Source: Lelliottia amnigena
GTDB taxonomy: Bacteria > Pseudomonadota > Gammaproteobacteria > Enterobacterales > Enterobacteriaceae
Direction: 5' to 3'
DNA length: 64,000 nt
NCBI GenBank assembly: GCA_900635465.1
Contig: LR134135.1
Location: 1,922,001-1,986,000, forward strand
Below, one piece after another: positions 39,010 through 48,569 of the stretch. The position numbers were made by a program, and so were the translations under genes. The notes under the pieces are model-generated. The model did no database searches. It had not been told where the DNA came from and was given only the letters and a program-made list of their open reading frames with translations. The number at the start of each line of letters is the position of its first letter. Position 1 is the stretch's first letter.

Positions 39010-39798
39010 ATGTCTGATGAACAGGAAACAAGACTAGAAACCGCCCTGCAACGGGCGGCCGACCATCCGGCAGAACGGCCGGAGTTTTACCGGACACTGA
39101 TGGCCTCATCGCTGTATGTCCTCGGAACTTCCGGCGGGGAAGCCGTTGATGACCATGTCGATCTGAAAGCGGGAGATCATATATCAATACATCACTGGGA
39201 AAAGCCGGACGGCACAACAGTTATCCCGGTGTTCAGCTCTCTTGTTGCCCTGCAGCGTGCCATCGAGGTCGAAAGCAAATACCTGAAACTGCCGGCGGGA
39301 GATTTTTTCAAAATGACGCAAGGGCAAGGGGTGTTCCTGAATCCCCGGTCCGACTACGGCAAGGAGTTCGTGCCGGAGGAAATAGAATCGCTGCTGGCGG
39401 AAGGCACCGGCCGAATGCCACAGTCCCGGGTGGTGGAGGAAAAAACAAAGGTATTCCTCGGTGAGCCGTCGGTGATGCCGGACAGGATGCTGATAGAGCT
39501 CTCTGCCTTTTTTGCAAAATACCCGGGGGTCAGGCGCGCTTACTTGGCGCTGATGCACGACCCCGCGGTCGATGAAAGGCCTCACTACCTGGTGGCCGTG
39601 GACCTGACCGGCGAAGTGGAAAAGGTGATGCGAGGTGCAGGCCTAGTGGCAGGGGATGCGTCGCCGGACGGGCAACCGGTGGATTTGCTCCGCCTGGGTC
39701 AGAACAGTGGCGGGTTGGAATCGCATATCACCACGCAGTTTAAACCGTTTTATGTCCGCAGTATTAAGCAAAGGCTGCTGGCCATGTTTGAGCGTTAA
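39010..39798 (+). CDS. SseB-family protein
   Basis: A 262-residue protein of the SseB family (E. coli SseB 258 residues, named for enhanced serine sensitivity). It shows the N-terminal SseB domain (FYRTLMASSLYVLGTSG, VIPVFSSLVALQRAIE) and the C-terminal SseB_C domain (FAKYPGVRRAYLALMHDP, HYLVAVDLTGE). The native sseB lies elsewhere in enterobacteria, so this is an extra copy in accessory DNA. SseB-like proteins can serve as immunity or accessory proteins next to secreted toxins, but no toxin is adjacent. GC is higher than in its neighbours. Confidence 0.9.
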   Translation: MSDEQETRLETALQRAADHPAERPEFYRTLMASSLYVLGTSGGEAVDDHVDLKAGDHISIHHWEKPDGTTVIPVFSSLVALQRAIEVESKYLKLPAGDFFKMTQGQGVFLNPRSDYGKEFVPEEIESLLAEGTGRMPQSRVVEEKTKVFLGEPSVMPDRMLIELSAFFAKYPGVRRAYLALMHDPAVDERPHYLVAVDLTGEVEKVMRGAGLVAGDASPDGQPVDLLRLGQNSGGLESHITTQFKPFYVRSIKQRLLAMFER

Positions 39799-39899
39799 CG
39801 CCAGGCGCGCCAGAATGATCCTTCCTGTCGCAATGGTGATTTGGGTTATCATTTCGCCGTTCTGACTAGTTCCCCGTTTATTAACATAGACTGATTTAG

Positions 39900-39970
39900 C
39901 AACTTCCGCTTCTCGCACTCAGCAGACCTTCTGACCGAAATGAAGGTCCGCTGTGAGCGAGGAGTGGAAA
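39900..39970. repeat. Dispersed repeat, copy f, complete palindrome
   Basis: Left arm 39900-39930 (starts CAACTTCCGCTTCTCGC) and right arm 39943-39970 (AAGGTCCGCTGTGAGCGAGG) are near-perfect inverses across a 12-base loop. This is the clearest example of the full element. Confidence 0.78.
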
Positions 39971-40055
39971 TACCCTGGCGTCGGCAATGGGAAGGAGGCA
40001 CCGTCGCATCATTGTTAAGCGATGGAGGGGCATTACCCTGGTCACTTGTCCCACT

Positions 40056-40085
40056 CTGCAAACTAAATTCCTGCAAACTAAATTC
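40056..40085 (+). repeat. 15-base tandem duplication
   Basis: CTGCAAACTAAATTC occurs twice in direct succession (40056-40070, 40071-40085), about 70 bases upstream of the umuD LexA box. Confidence 0.85.
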
Positions 40086-40153
40086 CCACAAACTTCAACG
40101 TGTTTGGGCTACCGTCCCAAAAGTGTTTTGATCCCTACCTAAAATTCATAATA

Positions 40154-40169
40154 CTGTGTTTATATACAG
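40154..40169 (+). promoter_or_regulatory. LexA box of umuD
   Basis: CTGTGTTTATATACAG, a perfect CTGT-N8-ACAG SOS box 20 bases before the umuD start. Confidence 0.93.
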
Positions 40170-40189
40170 TTATCTGCAGATGAGCAATT

Positions 40190-40624
40190 ATGAGTCATCT
40201 TTTTTCGTGCGATCTCAACACCTTCATTGAGTTACCTCTCTTCCTGGAGCGCGTGTCGTGTGGCTTTCCCAGTCCCGCTCAGGACTACGTAGAAGATCGT
40301 ATCGATCTTAATAAACTGGTGATTAAGCATCCCAGCGCCACGTATTTTATCCGGGTCAGCGGGGAATCCATGATTGGGGCAGGAATTACTGACGGTGATT
40401 TGCTGGTGGTGGATCGCTCTTTAACGCCTGAACACGGCGACATCGTTGTGGCCGCCGTCGCCGGGGAATTTACGGTGAAAGAGCTGCGCGTTCGTCCGAT
40501 TTTGCAGCTTGTTCCGCGTAACCCGCGCTTTTCTCCCATCATTTTTGACGCCGACGAAGAGCTGCAAATCTTCGGCGTGGTGACTCACACGCTAAAATCG
40601 CACAAATATGTTCGCGCTAGTTGA
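40190..40624 (+). CDS. umuD: SOS mutagenesis protein UmuD, intact
   Basis: A 144-residue LexA-like protein. RecA-stimulated self-cleavage to UmuD' allows assembly with UmuC into DNA polymerase V. All catalytic elements are in register: cleavage site C24-G25 ([11 protein letters not shown]), nucleophile S60 (SGESM) and general base K97 (EFTVKEL). It is preceded by a perfect LexA box. The stop overlaps the umuC start by 17 bases as usual. It is intact, but its own umuC is cut off after 41 codons, so it would have to work with the UmuC encoded at 48570. Confidence 0.95.
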   Translation: MSHLFSCDLNTFIELPLFLERVSCGFPSPAQDYVEDRIDLNKLVIKHPSATYFIRVSGESMIGAGITDGDLLVVDRSLTPEHGDIVVAAVAGEFTVKELRVRPILQLVPRNPRFSPIIFDADEELQIFGVVTHTLKSHKYVRAS

Positions 40625-40731
40625 TGTCAACAGCTTCTACACCAGCTGTGAAACGGTATTTAGACTGCATCTTCAGGGCAAACCGGTGGTCGTGGTTTCG
40701 AATAACGATGGCTGCATTATCTCTCGTTCAG
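40608..40731 (+). pseudogene. 5' fragment of umuC
   Basis: The first 41 codons of UmuC ([18 protein letters not shown] through DGCIISRS) are followed by unrelated sequence; the frame ends by chance at 40790. The matching 3' part is at 50372-50689 on the same strand, and codons 42-315 are missing from both. This marks the left junction of the fimbrial island. Confidence 0.92.
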
Positions 40732-41005
40732 AAGATTATGTGGAATTAAAAGTCAAACTAGCAAAGGGGGATACTCATCGTTGGCAGTGATTGCTTATAC
40801 GAATTGCATATCAGTTTTTAGAGCATCAATTGGGAGTTAAGCGGGCTATCCACCTCATTTCTCATTACTGGCTTTGCCATGTAGCCCCGGAGGCGATTGA
40901 AGCACAGTGAATAGACCCTGTTCGCGATAGAGTTGGTACATTTACTTAAGCTTCATGTCATTATTATCGCCTGATCATCAAGTATACAAAGTGATCAAGT
41001 GCAGT

Positions 41006-41676
41006 CTAAAAGCGAGCTGGAATATGTTTAATATCAATTAGGTGTCCATCCTCGATGGTGATGTAACCGCCTTTCCTTAACTCGGAGAGAGCGTTCATAA
41101 TGCCTGAGCGCGAGAGACGGGTTTTACTACGAATATAATTTTCCGCTGTAACCGATTTTCTTATCGATTGAGGTTTACTCATCAGTTCATAGAGTTGATA
41201 ACGAACACGTTCGAAGATAGAAGGGGTAACGAGCTTCATTAATACTTCAGAAATACTTCAGATCCTAGACTAGCGACTAATTGAAGGTGCATGGCATAGG
41301 GTCTCCACAGATTATGCTCGGTGAGAAGCGAATACAGCTGCTCTTTGTCTATAATGGCTATCTCAGCAGTTTCAAGTATCCGCATCGTAAACCCGGACTG
41401 AGAGGTTTTGTGGACAGGAACAGTCCCTCTTAACGACGGAGCTACAAAAATTTCAATAAGGATATCATCAGGTTGTCGGTTTATCTCTATGCTGCCCTAG
41501 AGAATGAAATAACAGTCTGCCTGATTGTTCGCACTGAAACTGATGCGTTTCCCCACCGGGTAAGTATTGTAGTTTAGAAAGGGAGCCAGTGTCTCCATCA
41601 GCTCAGTAAGATAGGTCGAATCAAGGCGTTCGGCCTCATGTATATGAGCTCTCTGAATGTCTACATTGTTGCTCAT
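41006..41676 (-). pseudogene. IprA/CRP-like winged-helix regulator, decayed
   Basis: Reading from the ATG at 41676 (GGGA upstream) the protein follows the plan of IprA (YaiV)-type regulators: an N-terminal cyclic-nucleotide-binding-like domain and a C-terminal winged helix (NYIRSKTRLSRSGIMNALSE, LRKGGYITIEDGHL). It is interrupted by an in-frame TAG at 41498-41500 and by a frameshift from an 11-base tandem duplication (AATACTTCAG at 41241-41250 and 41252-41261). Removing one copy restores the frame through GSEVLMKLVTPS. It lies divergently upstream of the fimbrial operon and was probably its regulator. Confidence 0.72.
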
Positions 41677-42245
41677 GATTTTTCCCAGATAGTATTAATC
41701 AGATTGAATGTACCGCTTCGATGGTTTCAAAGCGGGACAATTTTTATTGTGTATAGCTTACTAAGCCAGAGTTGAACAAGATCTTCTCCCAGAAAAACCA
41801 CTCCATTTCCACCCTTCAGTATCAGAGGGATGCAGGGATAGTATTCGGGCCGCTCTTCATCCATCACCTCCTCTGCACCTTTTTTTGGAAAGATACTGAA
41901 ATCAAACTATTCCTGATACCACTTTTCATAATCCCTATCCGAGCGCAGAACGATAGCATTTTTGTTAGCCCCATGGGCTGTAATGTTAATTTTCTGAAAA
42001 GTATACATTTTTAAACCTTCCGATGTGGATACAAGAAGAGTATAGATCAAAAATGAAGCAGCTATGATCATCACTCCGTACATATTTGGACTGAATAAAA
42101 AGAGACGAAGCTATCGACTCGAGTGATAATGACTCCACCAAAATTGGTAATAAAACCGTTTAATTATTTACGCAGGTAACAATATCGCTATCTGAGAAAG
42201 TAAATAGTAATATCTGCAACCATCAGAAAGGTAATGGAGATTTTA
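41677..42245. promoter_or_regulatory. Upstream region of the fimbrial operon
   Basis: About 570 bases of AT-rich, gene-free DNA between the decayed regulator and the major pilin. An 80-codon open frame at 41772 has no ribosome site and low-complexity composition and is not taken as a gene. The promoter must be here. No invertible-element repeats of the fim type were seen by eye. Confidence 0.5.
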
Positions 42246-42824
42246 ATGAAAGTAATCACAGTGTTTTCCGCTGGACTGTTTTTGACCTTAAACTTGGCCA
42301 CCATGCCCTATGCGGCGGCAACAAACACTATTACCTTTAACGGTAAAATTACAGACGCGACATGCGACGTATCACTTGAATATAAAGGTGCTGAAGTTGG
42401 TACAGCGGGTACCGGGGCAATCACGCTTGATGAAGTGTCAAAAACAACGCTGACCGCTGCTAATTCATCAGCCGGGCAAGAACCATTCTATATCGTTGCA
42501 AAAAATTGTACCCTGGGGACACCTGCTAAAACAAAAATAGCCGCCAACTTTAAGAGTACTAACGGTGATAATCAGGGATATCTGAATAACACAGCGTCTA
42601 CAGGCGCTGCAAGTAATGTGCAATTTAGACTGCTTGATTCAGGCCGTGAGGTTATTAAGGTTAATGACCCAAACCAGTCTAGTACGACCGCATTTACAGA
42701 TATCAACACTGATGAAGCGGGTGACACAAAAATGCTCTATTTTGTAGAGTATTTTTCATCCTTGGGTGGTGCCACTGGCGGAGCCGTCACCAGTACTGTG
42801 GACTATGAGTTGATGTATCAATAA
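42246..42824 (+). CDS. Major fimbrial subunit
   Basis: A 192-residue chaperone-usher pilin. The signal peptide ends at MPYAAA near residue 24, chosen with the ATG at 42246 because GGAG lies 6 bases upstream; an earlier ATG at 42234 overlaps that site. The mature protein has the N-terminal donor strand (TNTITFNGKITDATCDVSL), the conserved cysteine pair (DATC and AKNC) and the C-terminal beta-zipper strand ending DYELMYQ with penultimate Tyr-type pattern. It is first in the operon pilin-chaperone-usher-adhesin. Confidence 0.92.
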   Translation: MKVITVFSAGLFLTLNLATMPYAAATNTITFNGKITDATCDVSLEYKGAEVGTAGTGAITLDEVSKTTLTAANSSAGQEPFYIVAKNCTLGTPAKTKIAANFKSTNGDNQGYLNNTASTGAASNVQFRLLDSGREVIKVNDPNQSSTTAFTDINTDEAGDTKMLYFVEYFSSLGGATGGAVTSTVDYELMYQ

Positions 42825-42869
42825 TAAATCGTCAATTATTTCCCTGATCAAATATTAGGTATCCTACAT

Positions 42870-43592
42870 ATGAGTTTTTTCAGTAAAAAGAGTGGGGGCA
42901 TATTCCTCGTGCTCAGTATTGGCATGGTAACAAGCCAATCAATCTATGCAAGTATTGTCATGGATGGAACCAGAGTTATTTATCAGGGAGATAAGAAAGA
43001 AGTCACTATTAGTCTGACGAATAAGAATCAAAGGCCGGTATTAATCCAGAGCTGGATTGATACTGGCAATGAAAATACAACACCTGAGAAAATCTCGGTC
43101 CCGTTCGTTTTGACGCCGCCGATTAACCGTGTCGACCCAAATCAGGGACAAACGATTCGTATCAGTTATACGGGTACCCCTGCCTTACCAGCGGACAAGG
43201 AATCTGTGTACTGGCTTAACGTTCTTGAAGTTCCTGCGAAAGATAAAAGCAGTGCTGACGCACAGCAAAAGTTGAATGTTGTTTTTCGTACAAGAATTAA
43301 ATTGTTTTATCGTCCTGAGGGACTACCGGGTAACAGTAATGATGCTCCTGACGAATTGCACTGGCGACTGAATGGTCAAAACGTCTCGGTGCAAAACAGT
43401 TCTAAATACAACGTTACGATTTTTGATGTTAAGTATAAATTCAACGGCGTGTCTTCTGAATCAAAGGGCTCAATGATAGCACCCGGTGGGTCGAAACAGT
43501 TCACATTAAAGAACTCTGGGAATATAGACGGTTTATCGTTTAATACCATTAATGACTATGGAGCACTCATTAGTCATAAAGCGAAAAATTAA
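42870..43592 (+). CDS. Periplasmic fimbrial chaperone, PapD family
   Basis: A 240-residue exported chaperone with a signal peptide to about residue 27 and two Ig-like domains. Family landmarks are the N-terminal MDGTRVIY strand, LTNKNQRPVLIQSWID, the G1/F1 region ESVYWLNVLEVPAK and the C-terminal IKLFYRPEGLP. It holds pilins in the periplasm by donating a strand and delivers them to the usher. It starts 46 bases after the pilin stop and ends 16 bases before the usher. Confidence 0.95.
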   Translation: MSFFSKKSGGIFLVLSIGMVTSQSIYASIVMDGTRVIYQGDKKEVTISLTNKNQRPVLIQSWIDTGNENTTPEKISVPFVLTPPINRVDPNQGQTIRISYTGTPALPADKESVYWLNVLEVPAKDKSSADAQQKLNVVFRTRIKLFYRPEGLPGNSNDAPDELHWRLNGQNVSVQNSSKYNVTIFDVKYKFNGVSSESKGSMIAPGGSKQFTLKNSGNIDGLSFNTINDYGALISHKAKN

Positions 43593-43607
43593 TGTTATGG
43601 GGCGACA

Positions 43608-46180
43608 ATGTTTAAAAAAAGCGGTTTCTTTTCTTTTTTCTGTTTTTCTTGCTTTATAACTTTTATTGTTTCTGCTCCGTTCGGAGTCAGTGCAAATGAG
43701 CCAAATAAGTCTACAGAGAAAGAAACCAATTCCTCATCTACAGGTAGTGCTGCAGAATTTGATACTGGCCTGTTACGGCAGGAAGGAAAGAATCAAATCG
43801 ATGTCAGCCGTTTTACCTATGGTTCGAATGCAACGCCGGGGAAATATCGTATTGACATCCTTGTTAACGACAATCTGGTGTCACACGAAGAGGTAGCATT
43901 TAAAGAAGATGAGGGACACAGAGTCGCCCCCTGTTTGACTCCTGATATGATTAAGTTGATTAATCTAAATATTGAAAAAATACCTTTTTCCGCGCGAAAA
44001 GGATTGACTGAGTTGGCTGTATGCACCGATCTCGCTAGTCTGCTTCCGGACGCTACAGTTAAATTTGATGCAGATAAACAGCAGCTCAGTATTGAGGTTC
44101 CTCAGATTTATTTGCAGCATATCGCACGAGGTAATATAGACCCGGCGCTTTGGGACAGCGGCATCCCTGCGCTCATGCTCGGTTATTACATGAACGGATA
44201 TGAGTCGCGTTACAGTGATGCTGAAACGTCTCGTACTTTCTATTCATCCCTCAATGCGGGATTAAATATTGGGAAATGGTATTTTCGTCACAGTGGCTCT
44301 TATAACTGGGATCAATCTACGGGTGGCGACTACCAAAGCACAAATACCTATGTGCAAAGAGATACTGAGTTTGTTCGAGGTCATCTTTATCTGGGGCAAT
44401 ATTACACCTCAGGTCAAATGTTTAATTCCGTGTCCTATACCGGTGCACAACTGGCGAGCGACGACCGTATGTTACCCGCCTCTCAGCGAGGTTATGCTCC
44501 TGAAATTAGAGGAATCGCCAAAACAAACGCTAAGGTCACTGTACGCCAGTCGGGGAATATTCTCTATCAGACTACTGTTTCGCCAGGTGCTTTCCTGATC
44601 GATGATCTTGGGCCTACCGGTTACGGTGGTGATCTGGAGGTCACAATCGAAGAAGCGGATGGCAGCTCTCAGCAATACACCATCCCATATTCTTCCCTGG
44701 CGCAATCACTGCGTCCGGGAGCACAGCAGTTCACTGCCACCGCGGGAAAGCTGCGGGATTACAGCTCGTCCGAAAAACCGATGTTTTACGAGACAACCTT
44801 CATGCGTGGGTTAACCAATATCCTGACCGCTTATACGGGTGCGCAATACAGCCAGAATTATCAGGCCGGGCTGATTGGTTTAGCTGTTGGAACGCCGGCT
44901 GGGGCCGTGAGCGCAGACGTGACGCAATCAAGAAGTCATCTGGGAGGAGAGATCGGGGAATTAAGCGGACAAAGCTATCGTTTAAGTTACAGCAAACTGA
45001 TCAACGAAACGAATAGTAACATAACGATTGCAGCCTATCGCTACTCCAGCTCCGGCTATATGGATTTACAAACCGCCACTCAGACTCGCGATGCGATCAG
45101 TCATGATGACGATCCGAATACCGTATGGCGTTCAAAAAATCAGTTTTCAATAAGCCTTAATCAGGGATTACCCCTTAATCTTGGCAATCTTTATGTCAGT
45201 GCTTCCATGCAGGACTATTGGAATAACGGTACGGGCTATAACACCCAGTATCAGGTGGGGTACTCCAACAGCTACAAATGGCTTAATTACAGTATCAATG
45301 CCAGTCGGAACAAAGCGGGCAATGGCCAGGACCAAACAACCTGGTATCTGACCCTGTCAATGCCGTTGTGGCCAGGTCATGGTGGTGCGACGCCGTATGT
45401 CAGCATGCGTTATAACCAGGACAGCGATGGCGGCCGTGGCGAGCAGGCGAACCTGTCCGGCTCATTTGGCGGTGATAATCAGTACAACTACAACGTGAGC
45501 GGTTCACACGATAACTATTCTGGTAGCTCCGGCAGTGTCAGTGGTTCCTGGGAAGGGAGTAAGGCGACGGTCAATGGGAGTTACAGCACAGGAAACGGCT
45601 ATAGCAGCACTGCCGTTGGGATGTCTGGTGGGGTTGTTGCACACTCAGGCGGGGTGACGTTCTCGCCGTACAACAGCGATAACTATGCCCTGATTGAAGC
45701 CAAAGGCGCCGAAGGGGCCAAAGTGTCGGGCTATGCGGGCGCCACTGTAGATTCATCAGGCTATGCGTTGTCTCCCTCCCTCGTGCCTTATCAGCAAAAC
45801 CGGGTGGCCGTTAACCCGGAAGGTTCAGACTTAGGCGTGGAATTTGAAAAAACGGCTCAGGAAGTGGTTCCACGTGCTGGCTCCGTCGTAAAAGTGGAAT
45901 TTAAAACCCATACCGGTACACCGCTGCTCATTACGTCAACCTGGAAAGGTGAACCCTTACCGTTCGGGGCGGATATTTTGACGATGAGAATACCCATATT
46001 GGTGCGGTGTCGCAGGGTGGGGTTATTTATACCAAAGTGAGCAAAGATAAAGGGACGTTGACCATCAAATGGGGTGAGGCCGAACAGAGCCAATGTCAGG
46101 TGGCTTATCAGTTAAACCCGACTGCATCCGCTGGAAAGGATAAAAACACTATCCAGCGTTTTATCAGTGTTTGCCAATAG
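43608..46180 (+). pseudogene. Outer-membrane fimbrial usher, frameshift near the 3' end
   Basis: An usher of the FimD/PapC family with signal peptide, N-terminal chaperone-binding domain (FDTGLLRQEGKNQIDVSRF), beta-barrel with plug, and C-terminal domains. The frame is intact for 780 residues, then at GADI a T is missing from a T-run (45973-45976). The true end (DDENTHIGAVSQGGVIYTKV to RFISVCQ) lies in the next frame, stopping at 46178-46180. The span is 2573 bases, one short of 858 codons. Only the C-terminal domain is affected; it is a homopolymer indel, so a read error is possible. Confidence 0.92.
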
Positions 46181-46188
46181 GTATGATC

Positions 46189-47385
46189 ATGTCTTTTTTA
46201 AAGTTAATTATTTTCCTTTTTTGTTTCTCTCTTTTTTCTGAATGTGCGAATGCAACTAACTGCGAACCGGCTACGTCAGCGGAAAATCATTTTGACCAAT
46301 GGTCTGCAATTCATAGTGATTTTGAACTGCAGGCATCTAACATAACAATGACACTGGGTGGAAACATTCCTGACTGGACCATCCTTTATACTGCCGAGGC
46401 AAACATTGGTATGTCTGCAAGCACTTGCGATGGCGACCATAACTTGTACTATACCCTTCTTAGTTCAGCTCAAGCAGTGGGCCAACAAGGAAGCGATGTT
46501 ATTTATAGTACTGATGTTCCTGGTGTCGGTATATCAATCGAAGCTACCGCTGTTAGTAATGGTGCTGTGAAGGTATACCCATCGGTTGTTTACTATACAC
46601 GGGGGGATGTAGGCTATGGCTTTTGGGCGAGAATAAAGTTTTGGAAAATTCCCGGAGAGATACCCATGAACAAAGGGCCTATTACTGTTACCGGTCCCGA
46701 TGCTGCCATTGTATATATGAATAACGGTGCTAACTTCACGAGTTCTGCACCGGATAGAATAACGAATGACGGAAAGGCTTATATCAGCAGTTCCAGAATA
46801 TTAAAGTTGACAATGATGTTTCAACCAGGAACCTGTAATGTTGAAGGTGATAATGTCAAAGTAAATATGGGTGACTATGGTGGCGCGGGTAGTCATTCTG
46901 ACTGGAAAGATGCAAGTTTTAAATTAGTGTGTCCTGACGGCATGGGATATAATGGGAGCGCATCATCAAGCGATCCCTATGACAACCCTTATTCTCTTTC
47001 TCCTAACGCGAGTACCACTGCTAATAATAAAAAAAATGGGCGCGTCGTAATTAGTATTGCTCCTTACACCGAAGTCATTGACGCCAATAAAGGCATCATT
47101 GCCCTCGATGGCACGGGTGCGCAAGGCTACGGCATTCAGTTAGCATGGGGCGACTTCAGTAGCCAAAACGACGTCGAACCTGTAAACCCTGTCGTGTTAA
47201 ACAGCTATGTCGATGCCAACTCGCTTAACTCGGGCTTCGGCGCAGGCGATACGCCCATCGGCGGGAACGCCTTTAGCGGGACAGATAATACGATCAAAAT
47301 GGCGGCTCGTTATATTCGCACCACCGGAGAAACGGCTCCAGGCCCTGCTAACGCCGTGGTACAGGTGATAGCGAACTATGAATGA
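46189..47385 (+). CDS. Fimbrial tip adhesin, two-domain
   Basis: A 398-residue protein from ATG 46189 (AGG 7 bases upstream), last in the fimbrial operon and starting 8 bases after the repaired usher stop. The signal peptide ends near residue 22 (ECANA). The first ~200 residues form a binding domain with little similarity to well-known lectins. It then has a pilin domain (about 205-398) with the cysteine pair GTCN and LVCPDG and a closing strand AVVQVIANYE. Size and order match a FimH/MrkD-like two-domain adhesin. The ligand is unknown. Confidence 0.85.
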   Translation: MSFLKLIIFLFCFSLFSECANATNCEPATSAENHFDQWSAIHSDFELQASNITMTLGGNIPDWTILYTAEANIGMSASTCDGDHNLYYTLLSSAQAVGQQGSDVIYSTDVPGVGISIEATAVSNGAVKVYPSVVYYTRGDVGYGFWARIKFWKIPGEIPMNKGPITVTGPDAAIVYMNNGANFTSSAPDRITNDGKAYISSSRILKLTMMFQPGTCNVEGDNVKVNMGDYGGAGSHSDWKDASFKLVCPDGMGYNGSASSSDPYDNPYSLSPNASTTANNKKNGRVVISIAPYTEVIDANKGIIALDGTGAQGYGIQLAWGDFSSQNDVEPVNPVVLNSYVDANSLNSGFGAGDTPIGGNAFSGTDNTIKMAARYIRTTGETAPGPANAVVQVIANYE

Positions 47386-47394
47386 TCTCTTTAT

Positions 47395-48568
47395 ACGAAA
47401 TGTAGCCTCATTTTACTGGCATTATGCTTGCGGGTTCCAGATGCATATTCTAAAGACATATCCTGTACCCAATCAAATGATCCATAGGCAAGTATTAACT
47501 CCACGCTTGAATTAACCCCTTCCGGAGTAATATCACCCTGGGTTCGGCTATACCTGATTATACGGTTATCTATATGCAGGATAACGTCACGCTGGGGCAA
47601 GACCTCGCTACCTGCGACAGGAGCATTTATCTCTATGAAACCATCCTGGATCAGGGCTGCTGCCAGTAAATACCATCGCTGGCGATCGCATCTATCCGAC
47701 AGATATTCCAGGTATTGGGATGTCTGTCTTTAGTACTGATATAGCCACCTCGCTCCCCGTGTTTCCCAGCTTAGCCATGAGTGGCTGGGTTAGTGCCCAT
47801 ACGGGTGAATATATAATGGGAAAAATTAAATTCCGGAAAATCCCGGGTGATATTCCTATGCAGTCCGGGGTATTGTCGGTAAACGGTCCTGTTGTTGGGC
47901 AGGTATTGAACAATCCCCATATACTTTTATTAGCGCCGATGGCAGCACCGACAGGATCTATGCAAATGGACAATATTACATTGCGAGTTCCCGAAAATTA
48001 CATGCCACGTTAATTTTTAAACCAGGAACTTGTGAAATACAGGGCAGTGATGTCGTTGTTAACATGGGTGAGCATCTGGGTGTCAATGACCAAAGTTCAT
48101 CATGGAAAGATGCCAGTTTCAGATTAATTTGTCCGGATGCCCATGGCTACGGGGGCGTCACGGCGATGAATAACGCCGGACAGTCGCCATTTGGCCCTGG
48201 CCCAGAGACGTCACCAAACAACCCGCAAAATGGGCGAGTGAAACTGGCTATTTTACCCTACACCGCCATTGTTGATACAAGAAGAGGCATTATCGCTCTC
48301 TGCGGAACCGGTGCGACGGGCTATGGGATCCAACTTGCCTGGGGTGATTATCTGTCACAAGCAGAGACTGAACCTGATAAACCGGTACATTTTGGCACTT
48401 CACAATCCGTTTATGTCAGTGAATTGAACGCTCACACTCATTGATGGCAATGCCTTTACCGGCAATGACAATACCATCCAGATGGCAGTCCGATATGTTC
48501 GGACAGACGGTGACGTCAACCCTGAGCCTGCATGCGCATCGGTTGAGGTTATCGCTAACTATGAATGA
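47395..48568 (+). pseudogene. Second, decayed copy of the fimbrial adhesin
   Basis: A paralogue of the adhesin just upstream, recognisable throughout: a signal-like KCSLILLALCLRVPDAYS whose start codon is ACG at 47395-47397, the central KIKFRKIPGDIPMQSGVLSV against KFWKIPGEIPMNKGPITV, and the C-terminal GYGIQLAWGDY and VEVIANYE-type end at 48566-48568. It has a premature TAG after ~30 codons and at least three frameshifts. It is degraded beyond a single error, so it is a real pseudogene formed after tandem duplication. Confidence 0.85.
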
Positions 48569-48569
48569 G

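Noticed and set aside
31584..39970. Regular repeat spacing considered as a CRISPR array
   Set aside because: Copies are 0.5-3 kb apart with genes between them, spacers are not uniform, and no cas genes are present.
40608..40790. 60-codon frame as a small independent gene
   Set aside because: The first 41 codons are the start of umuC; the remaining codons are chance read-through into unrelated DNA.
41772..42014. 80-codon frame upstream of the fimbrial operon
   Set aside because: No ribosome site, unusual composition and no recognisable protein; better explained as non-coding promoter DNA.
41677..42245. Invertible fimbrial promoter element
   Set aside because: No flanking inverted repeats of useful length and no recombinase gene were seen nearby.
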